DNA of 64,000 nt, taken from Beroe forskalii (taxonomy: Eukaryota; Ctenophora; Nuda; Beroida; Beroidae). The translations under genes and the position numbers were made by a program. The notes under the pieces are model-generated. The model was not told the origin of the DNA. It made no database searches and saw nothing but the letters and a program-made list of their open reading frames with translations. Where the stretch lies: NCBI GenBank assembly GCA_011033025.1, contig WFMF01000672.1, forward strand, positions 1 through 64,000, read 5' to 3'. Shown here piece by piece: positions 35,012 through 46,357 of this stretch. Position 1 is the first letter of the stretch, and every line of letters starts with the position of its first letter.

Positions 35012-37229
35012 TCGTTTACTTTTAAACCTTTTAAAAAATTTCTTTTTTTTTGCTTAGAACCTGTTTGGGATTCAAAGGGCGACGTCCCAATGAGGGGAAA
35101 TTTCCCCGGACGTTTAACAAAAGAGGGGTTTTTTTCCAAATGGGACGTCCGTTCAAAATTTTGGGGATTTGACAGCTATTTTACTGAAAATCGGTTTTGG
35201 GGGCCCAAAAATAAACCCAAAATTTTTAAAAGAAAAATGCGGACGTCCGGGGGGGGGGGGTTTTTTGGATTGGGACGTTTGCGGCCCGGGGAGGGGTCTA
35301 AAATGCAAAAATTTTTTGGACGCCCTTTTTGGATGGCCCCTATTTAAATTTTCTTCATTTTTAAAAAAATTTTGAAAAAAAATCAAGTATTTAAATCTTT
35401 AAAAATGGAAAAAAATCAATTTGAAAAATTTATTTTCTTGAAATTTAAAAGGGCCCAGGACAAAGGAATAAAAATGTCCTAAATTTTTAAGTCCTTGATA
35501 ATTATGCCCCTCGGCGGGTTAAATGGGGGGTGACCAATTCATATTCATGCTTACCCCACAAACCTGAGATGAAAATTTCATGTACCTTAAATAACCCTTT
35601 TGGCATTTTGAAAAATTGGAGCCATAATATATTCCATATCTAAATTATATTGATTGATAAATGAACTTTTAAATTTTCTTTTTGCCAGGAAGCAACTCGG
35701 CATTTTGGTTAATTTTGCCTTTTTAAAAGGGGATTCCAAACGAATAATTTGGGGATATCAAAAAATTTCCAGGGCGCAGGGGTTTGACAATTTTTCGATA
35801 TCACACGATCCATGAGTTTGAAAAATTTCCCGAAAAAAACATTTTCCTTCCCCCCCAAATTCCCCTTTCTTAAAACGTTTTTATAGTTTTTGATTCCCTT
35901 TTTCCCTTAAAATCAACCATTTAACGATATTCTTTTTATTTTCCCCAATTTGCAGGTAGTTCAAAAAGGGGTGATAAAATTGATCCTTATCAAAATTGGA
36001 GTTTGACCCAAAGAGGGGAAAAAAACGGTTTTAAAACTTTTTTTTTTTTTAAAGGTTAAATTTAATTTTTTTGGAATCTAAAATGTTTTAAATTTTTGGG
36101 GTTTAAAAAAATTTGAGAAAAAACTAAGTTAGGAATTTTAATTTTGGGGCCCGGTTAGTAAATCTACTTTTGATTTTTTTTAAAAGGCAGGGTTTTTCAA
36201 TAATCTTTTGATAAAATTGGATTTTCCCCCTTTTTTGAAAAAATAGAATTTTAAAATTATGCAAAACTGAGGGTAACTGGGGGTTGACGGGTTTTCTTAA
36301 ATTACCATTGTTTCTTGGGTTTTTTAAAAACTTATTTACGGAAAAATTACCCCCTCTAAACTCATAACATCCCCCTTATAAACCGAACCCCCACCCCCCC
36401 CCCCTCGAAACCCAAATTTCCCTCATTTTTTACCTCTATCCACCCCAAAAATTTTTCCAATTTTTTTAACCCACCCTCTAAACCCTCTAACCCCCCCCAC
36501 TAAACTCATAACATTTTCCCCCTAATTAACACCTGACCTTTTTTGGCAGATCAAAATAAATCAATCAATGAAAAGAAAAAACAATTCGGCGCTTTTTTTG
36601 GGAAGACGTAAAATACCCCTTTGTAAAAGAAAAATTTTTTGGCCTTGCGTTTTTTGGGTCCCCCTTCGATCGACGGGGAAACAATAAAACCCTTAAACCC
36701 CCCAAACTAAACCCCCCTTCCCCATTTTCGAACACCCCGCCCCATTTTTATCCCTTTCTCCCTCAAACTTTTCCTCAACTCTGGGCCCTTTCCCAAAAAG
36801 CACCCCCCACTGGGCCCGGTCCGATAATCGAAACCGATTTTTTTTCCAAATTTGCTTCAAAAAAAAATTATCGGTTTATAAAAAATTTTTTTTATTAGAT
36901 AAAAAAAAAATTTAGAAAAAAAGCAAAATTGAAAATTTCATTAAAAAACCATTAATTTTGGACTTTTTTCCCAACTTTCCCCAGTCTGAATGATCACTGC
37001 CACCAGTCTGGCATATTCCTTTCTTGCCAAAAAAACGAACCCAGTCCCATCCCCACAGAACCCCCTATTTTATGTTGGGTGAAACTACCCTGTTTATAAA
37101 TGACCGGTTTAATGGATAACTGATAAAATTTTTTAAAAAAAACCCTGAAAGAACTTTCCAAAAAATCAAAATTTTACCCATTAAAACCCGGCCGACTTTA
37201 CCGATAAAATCCTAATTTTTTTTAAAACC

Positions 37230-39150
37230 AAAGTTTTCCCAAATCACTGACCCCAAAGTCTTATCCTGACCCCCCGTCGGGTATCACTAAACCCCCCCAA
37301 ACAATATCCCAACCCCAGTCTGCCGTATCATTTTACACCCCAATCCGATCAGGTCCCTTCTGCCGTACCCCACTGACCCCAAAATTGGGCTTATCACAAC
37401 CCGTAACCATATACGGGCACCAGTATGACTTATCACGGGCCCCAGTCTCCCGTACAGCCCCCAGTCTGCCGATCACGGGCCCCCAATCCCCTTAATTGAC
37501 ACCACCCCCTTCACTGACCCAATTGGGTTTCACCGGGCCATCAGTCTCCCAGACCCACTGCCCCGTTGACTTATACTGACCCCCAGTCTTTATAAATACC
37601 CTTCCCCGTGTCACTGGGCCAAAGTCGACTTTCTTGACCCCAAGCCCCATTTTTCCCGGGGGCCAGTCTGACTTTCCCCCACCCAGTCCCCGGCCCCAGG
37701 ACCCCCAGTCCCTTAAATTTTTACCTGCCAAAAATAATGACACCAGTCTCCCGTACCCCACTGACCCCAGTCTCCTTTATCACTGAAAACCCAATATGCC
37801 ACCGGACACCTGTTCTGCCTATAAATGAAAAACCCCCCCAAACCCCACACAAATAACCCCTTCACGGCCCGGGCTGACTTATCACTGACACCAGTCTGCC
37901 GTATCACTGGCCCCCAGTCTGCCGTATCCGACACCAATCTGCCATCACTGACACCTGTCCCCGTATCACTGACCCCCAGTCCCCGTATCACTGACACCAA
38001 TCTGCCGTATCACTGACACCTATTGCCTTCCGACACCGGTCTGACCATCATTTTGACTCAGTCTCCCAATCACTGACACCAATGCCACCCCCTTTTGGCA
38101 CCCAGTCTGTCTTACACTGACACCGGGGTTAAAGCCGTGTCACGGGAACCATCTGACTTATCTTTGGCCCCAACGACTTATCCAGAACCAGTCGGCTTAT
38201 CACTGAACCAGTCTCCCGTTTTCCACGGACCCAGTCTGCCATATTTGTCGTATGACTTATCACTGACACCGGTCTGCCGTATCACTGACCCCCCGTCTGC
38301 CTTAATCCACACCCAGTCTCCCGTATCACTGACACCAGTCTGCCGTATCATTTGGACCCAATATCCCGGTAGGACTTGCCCGCCGTATCACTGACACCAA
38401 ACGGGCTTATCCCCGACTAGTAAACCCCTTCACTGACCCCCGGTAAAAACCTCCATTTGGCCCCAGTCTGCCGTATCACGAACCCCCCCGCCGTTCACGG
38501 GCCCAATCCCCGTATCACTGACACCTTTCCTCCCTACCGTACCAGCCCCAATTCATACTGACATCGGTTTTCCCAGATCCTGACACCAAAGTATGACTTA
38601 TCGCGGGCCCAGGCTGTGGGTATATTTGACCCCTGTCCCCCGGGTTACCGGGGGCCATCTGCCCAAACCACGGGCCACCAGTCGCCCTATCCTTCCCAAA
38701 AGTCGGGCTTATCTTTGGGCCCCAATTGACTTATCACTGAGACCAGTCAACATCACTGACACCAGTCTGCCCGTATGCGGGCACCGTCTGACTTATCACG
38801 GGCCCCCAGTCTCCCCGTATCCGCCCCAAGTCTGCCGATGATGACCCAGTCTGACGTATCACTGACACCAGTCTGCCCTATCAACTGACACCAGTCTACC
38901 GTTTCACTGACACCAGTCTGACGTAGTCTGCTGAGCCATTCCTAATACTGTTGTGACGGATTTATGGCATCAGTCTAACACTGACAAATCAATGATATCA
39001 ACCTGACGAACTCTAAACCAATCGGAGATTGCTTTGGTACCACTATTACGTATAATTGACAATTTCCAGACGTAGTGTTATCACTAACCAACAGTCTCAT
39101 TTTTCACTAACGCCTGTCGGGTTTTTCAACAATCACCATGATATCAGACT
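37230..39150. repeat. Satellite, 22-bp unit, corrupted then clean
   Basis: Units of CAGTCTGCCGTATCACTGAC + AC, recognisable through the noise from about 37230, clearest at 38840-38930 and then diverged to 39150 (GTATCACTAACCAACAGTCT-like). Probably about 70 units. The minus-strand reading frames across it are artefacts of the repeat. Confidence 0.85.
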
Positions 39151-41470
39151 GACGTATATTGAGCGAAAGTAACCAGATGGACAGTGGTAAAAATGTTTTT
39201 AAAAAATGATAGATTTTATCTAGATAAAAATTTTATCTAGATAAAACCGAAATAATTATCGGTTTATCTAGATAAAAAATTTGTTACCGATAATGGAAAG
39301 CCTACTCTCCACTCATAACACACACCTGAACAAACCTCCCGTGCCTCAGAAATCAGAGAAACCCACTGCAGACTCTTCAAGCGACCTTTTCCCTAACGTT
39401 TCGAGCATTTCCCTTTAAATTTTTAAGCAATATCACAACTTTTTCGACCTTTTCACAATTTTAAGGGAATCTTTCATTTCTGCATTAACAGTATATTTGT
39501 TATTATTAACGCAAGATAAAATTTCTAAAAATATTATATAATATCACCTCTATATCTGGTGGAAGCAGGGATGTAATCTGTATCCCCAGTCTCGGGATCA
39601 AAATAAAGATAACACAGACTTGTGGTCCACTTTATGATTTTTTCGTTATGTTTCATATCTTTTGCTGCCGTGTGTCAGAGTTTATTTCTTGAGTTTTAAG
39701 TTAGGGTTTTAAGATTGGTATAGATATTGAATATACATGCATATTGGCGCCATTCCCATTGCTCGATGTACTTTAGACTATACTCCCGCTTAGGAACTTA
39801 TGATTTACATGTAAATTTACATTTGAACATGTTGTGATCATTGGCCTCTGTATTTATTTGCTACATAATACCATGGCGCTATGATTAGGCATTTATGCTA
39901 CATATACTTTTTATGAATTAACGAATGGCGAAGGGAGTGTCAACTTTTTCAACCTCTTCGATCATGATATAAAGAAATAATGTATGATGTGCATATAATT
40001 CTTGAAACGATGATTCATATGAAACAATGATTCGTATGAATTGTTTTTATAGCGTTTGCTTTCATTGTTTCGTATATGGCAGGGTATTATAATACAGTAA
40101 ATGCTCACATGGGTATTAGGATAACCATCGTAATTGCACTCGCAAGCTCGTGCATTTATTGCATGAATCCCACTAGCAAGCTCATGCATTTATTGCATGG
40201 ATCCCACTCGCAAGTGTGCATTTACCGTATATTAAATGTAACATGATTCCTAAATTTGCACGCCCGTGAAAATGCCAGTTATATTCTTCTTTTAACTGCA
40301 TAGTAGGAGTTATTTGAACGGGAGTGGTGATAAGAATTTTGAAAGATATACTCATTGTATCTATAATGATTGTGAAATATAATTGAACAATTAATGAACT
40401 AAATATATGAAGTGTATTATTTTGTCTCTTAGAATTTGTTGCTGAACTTGTTTCATTTCAAATTAGCTGTACCAGAACTGAACCAAAAAGAGAAATCTCA
40501 AAATTGTATCATGGACCCTAAAGGCACGACAAGATTAAAACTCATTGACAAAGCTTCGTTTTGTCAAGGAAAAATTACAGAATGTTATTGTAATACGTTC
40601 TTACAAAATGCCTCAGTGAGAACATTAATACTTACGAGTCGCCATATTCCTCGAATATTGATTTAATTTTGTTATGCCTTTCGGGACACCTGGATAGCTA
40701 GGTATGAAATGGGGCTATCAGTACCGGTCCGCTCTCCTGGTTGAGTTTCTGATAAAGACGAATAAATGTGAAAATGTTGAATTATACGAATATGGTGACC
40801 TTTGTCCGTAGTCGAATTCGTACGTAAGTGTGGCAGCTTGTCGATTCTGCTATGCCCCATATTAAAATAGGCTGTTTTGCGTCATCAACGCACCATATTA
40901 AAATGTCATAATGACGCCATCTTGGCCGCTTATTCATCAAATGTGCAGAGAAGGTGTTCTAGCATTTTTGTCATAAAAGTGTCAGGATTTTACAGAATTT
41001 TACAAGAGGTTCCCCTCCATTCTTGTCATGGATTTTACGGAATTTCCTTCAATTAAAGTATCAACAAAGAGCTCTCTGTGGCTTTGCGGCTGACATTATG
41101 TCTGCTCGATATCACGGTATATGTTTTAGGCGGTTCGACTGACGTAATTTTGACTGAGCAGTGTGGAGGCTTGATTACGCCCAATTGTCTACTAGCTTGA
41201 ATGAAACCATATCCGTATCATGATATCGATTACAGATATTCTTAAAAATTAGTAGGAGTTTGTTCGTGTCCAGCTACGGAACGCGCCGCATTCTTCGTCG
41301 AGGATCAATAGGTACAACTCCTGTAAAATCATGACCATTTTGGGCTAGAACATCTACTGAATGTGCATGAATTTCGTATATTATGGAACACGCGACTGTT
41401 CTCTTAGCAGCATTTCAGCGCGGGATTTGAGCGCGCACGCGAGTTTTTATTGAAAAAAGTGATGCCCTGG
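39151..41470. other. Mostly gene-free
   Basis: Contains TCTAGATAAA inverted repeats at 39215-39280 and a 37-bp tandem repeat (CACTCGCAAGCTCGTGCATT..) of about 2.5 units at 40137-40220. A possible isolated exon at 40432-40660 (acceptor TCTCTTAG; CQGKITECYCNTFLQNAS) cannot be linked to a gene. Confidence 0.45.
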
Positions 41471-41477
41471 AGTGAGC

Positions 41478-41740
41478 CTCCTCGGCCACGGGCATGGACG
41501 AAGAGGCTCACTTTTTTTACATAAAAAAAGTGAGCCTAAAAATTTTTTCATGTTTTTTTTCTTGAAAAATTTTTATAGTAAAAAAAGTGATCCTCCTCGG
41601 CCTCGGGGTTGGACAAAGAGGATCACAAAAATTTTATATAAAAAATTTTTCAAGTAAAATTTTTTATAAAAAATTTTTTAATGAAAAATTTTTTATGTGA
41701 AAAAAAGTGAGCCTGCTCGGCCACCGTACAACAGTTTTCC
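41478..41740. repeat. Hairpin repeat with GTGAGCCTCCTCGGCC motif
   Basis: GTGAGCCTCCTCGGCCACGG (41471 on), GTGATCCTCCTCGGCCTCGG (about 41587) and GTGAGCCTGCTCGGCCACCG (about 41707) are in direct order. Each of the first two is closed by its reverse motif (GAGGCTCAC, GAGGATCAC) after about 25 bp. AT-only spacers of AAAAATTTTT type separate them. The two hairpins use different sequences (GAGGCTCAC versus GAGGATCAC) and still pair. Confidence 0.7.
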
Positions 41741-41760
41741 AGAATCATATCACATGCTCT

Positions 41761-42018
41761 TTTTGGGTATGTCTCCCATATAAACGGCTCTGAGTGACGT
41801 CACAGATCTAAACGTCAATTTTTCTGTATCCTAAACCTAACCATAGCCCTAACCAAAACCCAAACCTTAATCCTAACCCTAACCCTAACAAATCCTGACC
41901 CTAATCCTGACCCTAACCTCAGTCCTTAAAGCGCTAGCTGCGCTTAATTATATTTTTCTGAGTGACGTCATTGTCATAGATAATGAAGGCTCCCGTTTAT
42001 ATGGGAGACTCACCAAAA
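41761..42018. mobile_element. Small TIR element with CRE-like sites and CCCTAA core
   Basis: Terminal inverted repeats GTCTCCCATATAAACGG (41771-41787) and its complement (41993-42009), extending outward into TTTTGG. Both subterminal regions carry TGAGTGACGTCA, which contains the CRE palindrome TGACGTCA. The centre is a run of degenerate CCCTAA repeats. About 250 bp, no coding capacity; a nonautonomous DNA element (MITE). Confidence 0.75.
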
Positions 42019-42140
42019 TATGGGGCAGACAACGTCTGGCAATATATCCCTGTTTTGTCTGACGTCGTCAGGCAACGCCTGACAATCCCTGTTTGAGTGT
42101 TTGCGTTGCGCGGCGCGCAGCTTCCTCAGGGAAGCGCCGC
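42019..42140. repeat. GC-rich palindromic module shared with the foldback element
   Basis: Reads GGGGCAGACAACGTCTGGC, then GTCAGGCAACGCCTGAC and a GC-rich CGCGCGG stretch. The complement of its first part (GCCAGACGTTGCCTGCCCCA) starts the central spacer of the foldback element at 43643. Confidence 0.65.
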
Positions 42141-42778
42141 CGCGCGCGTACACACACCTATGCAGGCTTAGGAATTAAGTGATGCCTTAATTTAATTTTT
42201 TAATAAATTAATTAATTAATTAGTCTAATACTAGCTCCTAATTGTGAGCCCAAAGAACAAATATAATTGCTAAATATGCGTGACTATAATTTATTTGCTA
42301 AAAAGAACTACTAGTGTGTTGAAATTCAATTTCACAAAGTGCTCTAGCATAAGCGAGCGAGTTACAACAAATTAAAACACAAGGTTAATCGTCTTTACTT
42401 TAAGTTTCATGGGTAAATTCATACCCAATCGTCAGAAGACAAGTAACATGAAAATAGTGGCAAAATGATCCTGATCTACTCCTTTATAAAATTCATCGTT
42501 AAAGTTCAGCAATAAATCGAAATAAAAAAATTCGTTTTTAAAACCCCCACTTAGAAAAAATTAAACATTTAAACACTTTTAGGTCTCAAGTTAAAGCAAA
42601 ATACCGTCGGCTGAGTATTCGTATTAATATCACGAAAGTTACTACTACGAACTATAAAATTAACCAAATCATTGTTATTTGTTATTCAACCATGAATATT
42701 CAATATATAAAATAATGACTTATCAATAAAACAATTGATGCTCTTTTATAATCCAAGAAACACAGCAATGATATTAAT

Positions 42779-42817
42779 TTGTCTACATGTTTCGGTCCAT
42801 CCCCGTCTTCAGGACAA
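42779..42817 (-). ncRNA. Hammerhead-ribozyme-like motif, locus 1
   Basis: Read on the minus strand: stem I TTGTC/GACAA (5 bp), box CTGAAGA, one extra C, stem II GG/CC around GGATGGA, box GAAA, minimal stem III A-C-(AT)-G-T, then the NUH-type site GTA before stem I closes. All core boxes of a hammerhead are present in the right order. One nucleotide more than usual separates the CUGANGA box from stem II. Hammerheads with a very short stem III are known in Penelope-like elements; activity is inference. Confidence 0.55.
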
Positions 42818-42819
42818 TT

Positions 42820-42969
42820 AACACCTCATATATCATTAATAAGCCTTCTGGCTTCCTACCTATAATAAAAGAAAGGTTAAAATATCTATCCAAGTTTATG
42901 TTTGAAGTGATTGATCATTTCAGTGAAACACAAAAATTCTCAAATATGAAATCGAACCCATACACTTTG
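42820..42969 (-). mobile_element. Retroelement tail interrupted by the foldback element
   Basis: Sequence between the locus-1 motif and the 8-bp target duplication. Together with 44740-45240 it seems to be the tail region of decayed retroelement copies on the minus strand into which the foldback element inserted. Confidence 0.4.
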
Positions 42970-43002
42970 GGCAAATGACCACATTGCAAAATCGCCGACT
43001 CG

Positions 43003-43330
43003 GCGCCGATCGGCGCCGATCAGCGCCGGCTAGGCGCCGATCGGCGGTACCGCCGATCGGCGCCGATCGGCGCCGATGGGAAATCGGCAACTTTTCATCG
43101 GCGGTCGTCGGCGCTGATCGGCGCCGATCAGCGCCGATCAGCGCCGGCCAGCCCCCGATCGGCGCTGTCGGCGCCGATCTGCCCCCGATCGGCGCCGATC
43201 AGCGCCGATAAAAACACCTGAGCTGTATAAGGGAAGCTGTCCGGTGCATTTTATTCCAGATTTCCCCGTGATTTTCCCATCGGCGCCGATCGGCGCTGAT
43301 CGGCGCCGATCGGCGCCGATGGAGAATTTT
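43003..43330. repeat. GGCGCCGATC array, left arm
   Basis: The 10-bp unit joins two palindromes (GGCGCC and GATC), so the array reads the same unit on both strands. Variants such as GGCGCTGATC and CAGCGCCGATC are scattered. An interruption at 43208-43278 carries the unique GTATAAGGGAAGCTGTCCGG block. Open frames (SADRRRSAPI) are by-products. Confidence 0.95.
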
Positions 43331-43440
43331 TCTAAATTTTTAAGCTTTCACAAGAAAATTGGATATCCGCGGGTTTTATCGCATTTGAACGATCAGGATC
43401 ATGTTATGGTTTGCAATTACATATGTTTTACATGTTTGTC

Positions 43441-43640
43441 GAAATTAGGATTAGGGTTTGAGTAATTAGGGTTTGGGTTAGGCCTTAGGGTTTGGGTTTG
43501 GGTTAGGGTTTGGGTTTGGGTTAGGGTTAGGGTTTGGGTTAGGGTTTGGGTTAGGGTTAGGGTTTGGGTTTGGGTTAGGGTTTGGGTTAGGGTTTGGGTT
43601 AGGGTTAGGGTTTGGGTTAGGGTTTGGGTTAGGGTTTGGG
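43441..43640. repeat. Telomere-like TTAGGG/TTTGGG repeats, G-rich strand
   Basis: Alternating TTAGGG and TTTGGG hexamers on the plus strand in the left arm of the foldback element. Could form G-quadruplexes. It is inside an element, so it is not a former chromosome end. Confidence 0.95.
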
Positions 43641-43735
43641 TAGCCAGACGTTGCCTGCCCCATATTTTTTTCAACTCTGCGAGTCGGGGCGCGCGCGCTT
43701 CGCGCGCGCGAGGGGGCCAGGCAACGCCTGGCAAG

Positions 43736-44232
43736 GTTTGGGTTAGGGTTTGAGTTTTGGTTAGGGTTTGGGTGAGGGTTTGATAAGGGTTAAATCAAAC
43801 CCTAAAACATTTACCCAAACCAAACCCAAACCCGAACCCTCGTCCCTCATCCAAACCCTAACCCAAACCCTAACCCAGACCCTAACCCAAACCCTAACCC
43901 AAACCCTAACCCGGACCCTGACCCAAACCCTAACCCAAACCCTAACCCAAACCCTAACCCAAACCCTAACCCAAACCCTAACCCAAACCATAACCCAAAC
44001 CCTAACCCAAACCCTAACCCAAACCCTAACCCAAACCTTAACCCAAACTCTAATCAAAACCCTAACCCAAACCCTAACCAAAACCCTAGCCCAAACCCCT
44101 AACCCAAACCCTAACCCAAACCCTAACCCAAACCCTAACCCAAACCCTAACCCAAACCCTAACCCAAACCCTAACCCAAACCCTTACCCAAACCCTAACC
44201 CAAACCCTAACCCAATCCCAAACCCTAACATG
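43736..44232. repeat. Telomere-like CCCTAA/CCCAAA repeats, C-rich strand
   Basis: The inverted counterpart of the left array, about 2.5 times longer; the arms differ in repeat number. Open PNPNPNP and RVWVRVWV frames are by-products. Confidence 0.95.
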
Positions 44233-44400
44233 TATAAAACATATGTAATTGCAAACCATAACATGATCCTGATCGTTCAAATGCGATAAAACCCGCGGAT
44301 ATCCAATTTTCTTGTGAAAGCTTAAAAATTTAGAAAAATTCTCCATCGGGGAAATCTGGAATAAAATGCACCGGACAGCTTCCCTTATACCGGTGTTTTT

Positions 44401-44710
44401 ATCGGCGCTGATAGGCGCCGATCGGGGGCAGATCGGCGCCGACAGCGCCAATCGGGGGCTGGCCAGCGCTGATCGGCGCCGATCGGCGCTGATCGGCGCT
44501 GATCGGCGCCGATCAGCGCCGACGACCGCCGATGAAAAGTTGCCGATTTCCCATCGGCGCCGATCGGCGCCGATCAGCGCCGATCGGCGGTACCGCCGAT
44601 CGGCGCCTAGCCGGCGCTGATCGGCGCCGATCAGCACCGATCAGCGCCGATCGGCGCCAATCAGCGCTGATCGGCGCCGGACGGGCGCCGATCGGCGCCG
44701 AGTCGGCGAT
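44401..44710. repeat. GGCGCCGATC array, right arm
   Basis: Mirror of the left array, same unit and the same kinds of variants (GGGGGCAGATCGGCGCC, GGTACCGCC block), supporting a common origin of the two arms. Confidence 0.95.
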
Positions 44711-44746
44711 TTTGCAATGTGGTCATTTGCCACACTTTGCACCGCT

Positions 44747-44790
44747 ATTCAACTGTCAGTTTCGAGATAAAATATCTCTTCTTCAGGAAC
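44747..44790 (-). ncRNA. Hammerhead-ribozyme-like motif, locus 2
   Basis: Minus strand: stem I GTTC/GAAT (one G-T pair), CTGAAGA, extra A, stem II GAGATA/TATCTC (6 bp, loop TTT), GAAA, stem III A-C-T/A-G-T around GAC, then U-U before stem I closes. It has the same boxes as locus 1 but different paired bases in every stem. Confidence 0.55.
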
Positions 44791-44799
44791 TCCACAAAG

Positions 44800-45709
44800 T
44801 GTGACACAACATTCTCAAATTTGATTGTAATTAGTAGTGTTGTTAAGTTTATAAGATAAAAACCTTTAAAACATGAAGAAAATTCAAACCAAGATTCCTA
44901 TATATAAAATGCAGTGTACTAACTAACAGTGGTTGCCCAAATAAACATATTCCCCATGCTATGTATACTGTATATCAGTAAATACATATCATAAATTTAT
45001 CGCAATCTTAATCAATAAAGAAATTATTGCAATCTTATTTATGGAAAGAATAAATAATTTCCTGAATAATTATTCAATGTCAACACATAAGAAATTATCA
45101 TCAAAAACAGATTGTGAGCAAATTGTCTGTACAAGAGAATTAAAAACATTCTTGATTTCCTTGTCATCAGTGAAAATCAACTTCAAATGATAATGTAATA
45201 AGGTATATCAACAATTAAAGAATAAATCCTTTAAAACATATCAATCTGCAAGATTTTTGTCCAACTCTGGACTTAAAATTTGACACGATTTCTTGAGAAA
45301 TTCTATGTAAGAACAGCCAAATCCAAATGAATCACACCTAGATGATTGGTGTGCAGGCATCCTCAGTCCAATACCGTCCTCAGCTTCCGTGGTGTTTAAA
45401 TTACAAGAGCTTTTTATGAGGTAGCCCCCCCCCTGGTACTTGGGTACAGCACAGTCAAGTGCAGTGACCACCTGCCTGATTAAGAAATTAAGTAGCACAC
45501 TTGGTGAAGAGAAGTATAGGCCCAGTTGATGTAGTTGAGGTAGTTAATTATGAAATTATCTACTCTGGGTGAGTGTCGTATTTGGGTGGATCTTATATAG
45601 AAACTTTCAAAGTAGTTAGTAATAAAGTTGATTATGGAAAAGACCTTTTCAAACTAAGTAGGTCTGGTCTCAACATCATTAGTAAGAGTAAGGCTTATTT
45701 TAATTCCAG
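44800..45709 (-). mobile_element. Decayed LINE-like tail, minus strand, plus unassigned sequence
   Basis: The block CTTAACAACACTACTA..ACAATCAAATTTGAG at 44805-44850 (minus) matches 46596-46632 on the plus strand; both lie between a coding tail and a CTGAAGA..CGAAAC motif. This shows two copies of one family facing opposite ways. An open stretch at 45241-45498 (minus; ALDCAVPKYQGGG.., CNLNTTEAEDGIGLRMPAHQ) may be part of it, but I do not recognise it. Confidence 0.5.
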
Positions 45710-45718
45710 TAAGGACAT

Positions 45719-46357
45719 CTCCCAGAGACTGGTGATCTGACACGCAGATTAACACAAGGTATACTATGAGTCACAACTCCACTTTGATCGCAAACAGATG
45801 CAAACAAACACACCCAGATCCCACCAAAGTACACCACATCTTGTCAAATTCCTTATATAATCAAAAGTCTCAACAACCATCCCTTTCAGCAACTCTTCAG
45901 GACTACCCTCTCAGGCATAGCATGAACATGCATCTCTGGCAAGTAAGGTGTCCCCATTGCTGTGTGCAGGCGATCCCTGTACGGCTGTGTGTAGGCACTA
46001 GCCAATGGAGGACCTGTGCTGGCACTTTTAAATTGAGCACATTGTTGCAGCAGTTGGAGCATGTGGAACTACCAGAACACTGGATCCAGTCTAGTTATAG
46101 AGACCCCACGTCCTACGTCGTTTCACGAGACAGGGCCGACTGCAGTCATCACAATCATATCTCTGCACTAGAGCTATGCTAATGCAGAGACGTACTCACT
46201 GGAGTACTAAATATGATTATTGCTCGAATACCACCAAGGAACCATGTCGGCCAATGTTTCCGGAAGGGTATGGTCGGGCATATATGTCCTCCAATCCTGT
46301 GTGTTGGGGGCACTACGGGGGCTAAATAGTAAGCCTTCCGTCAACTATCTATCTATC
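45719..46357. mobile_element. SINE-like element with (ATCT)n tail and 9-bp target duplication, copy 1
   Basis: Flanked by TAAGGACAT at 45710-45718 and 46358-46366. Starts CTCCCAGAGACTGGTGATCT, ends TCAACTATCTATCTATC, with no terminal inverted repeats, so it is a retroposed nonautonomous element or a truncated LINE tail. A closely similar reversed copy is at 62285-62954. The 138-codon open frame across it is shared by both copies only in part and shows no known domain. Confidence 0.8.

Larger units (their letters stand above)
30716..38900. other. Low-quality (unpolished) sequence tract
   Basis: Homopolymers of every base are stretched and dinucleotides lost throughout (runs such as AAAAAAATTT, CCCCCCC, GGGGGGGGGG). 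The copy of the dispersed repeat at 31021-32120 is visibly corrupted relative to the clean copy at 54651-55925. Reading frames here, including several of 60-200 codons rich in Lys, Phe and Pro, are not evidence of genes. Confidence 0.85.
42970..44731. mobile_element. Foldback DNA transposon, 1,762 bp, exact 8-bp target duplication
   Basis: Flanked by ACACTTTG at 42962-42969 and 44732-44739. Ends GGCAAATGACC...GGTCATTTGCC open long inverted arms of about 480 bp. Each arm has, from outside in: the shared AT-rich end, an array of the 10-bp unit GGCGCCGATC, a 120-bp non-repeat block (contains GGATATCCGCGGGTTTTATC), then telomere-like TTAGGGTTTGGG repeats. The centre (43643-43735) is a GC-rich palindromic spacer. 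No transposase. 8-bp duplications occur in hAT, P and Merlin elements; a GG-terminal end is most like Merlin, but the family is unproven. The arms look near-identical, so the insertion is probably young. Confidence 0.88.

Noticed and set aside
36360-36800. CCCTCTAAACTCATAACAT-like repeats as a separate satellite
   Set aside because: Within the corrupted tract; unit and length cannot be trusted.
39541-39620. LTR-like phrase (GGTGGAAGCAGGGATGTAAT) near 39555
   Set aside because: No matching partner repeat, primer site or coding region nearby, so no LTR element can be supported.
43441-44232. Former telomere or chromosome fusion point
   Set aside because: The two hexamer arrays face each other inside a transposon with an exact target duplication, so the structure is explained by the element.
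43417-44637. Open frames of PNPNPNP, RVWVRVWV, TLTQTLTQ and SADRRRSAP type
   Set aside because: They arise from telomere-like hexamers and GGCGCCGATC units that lack stops in several frames on both strands.
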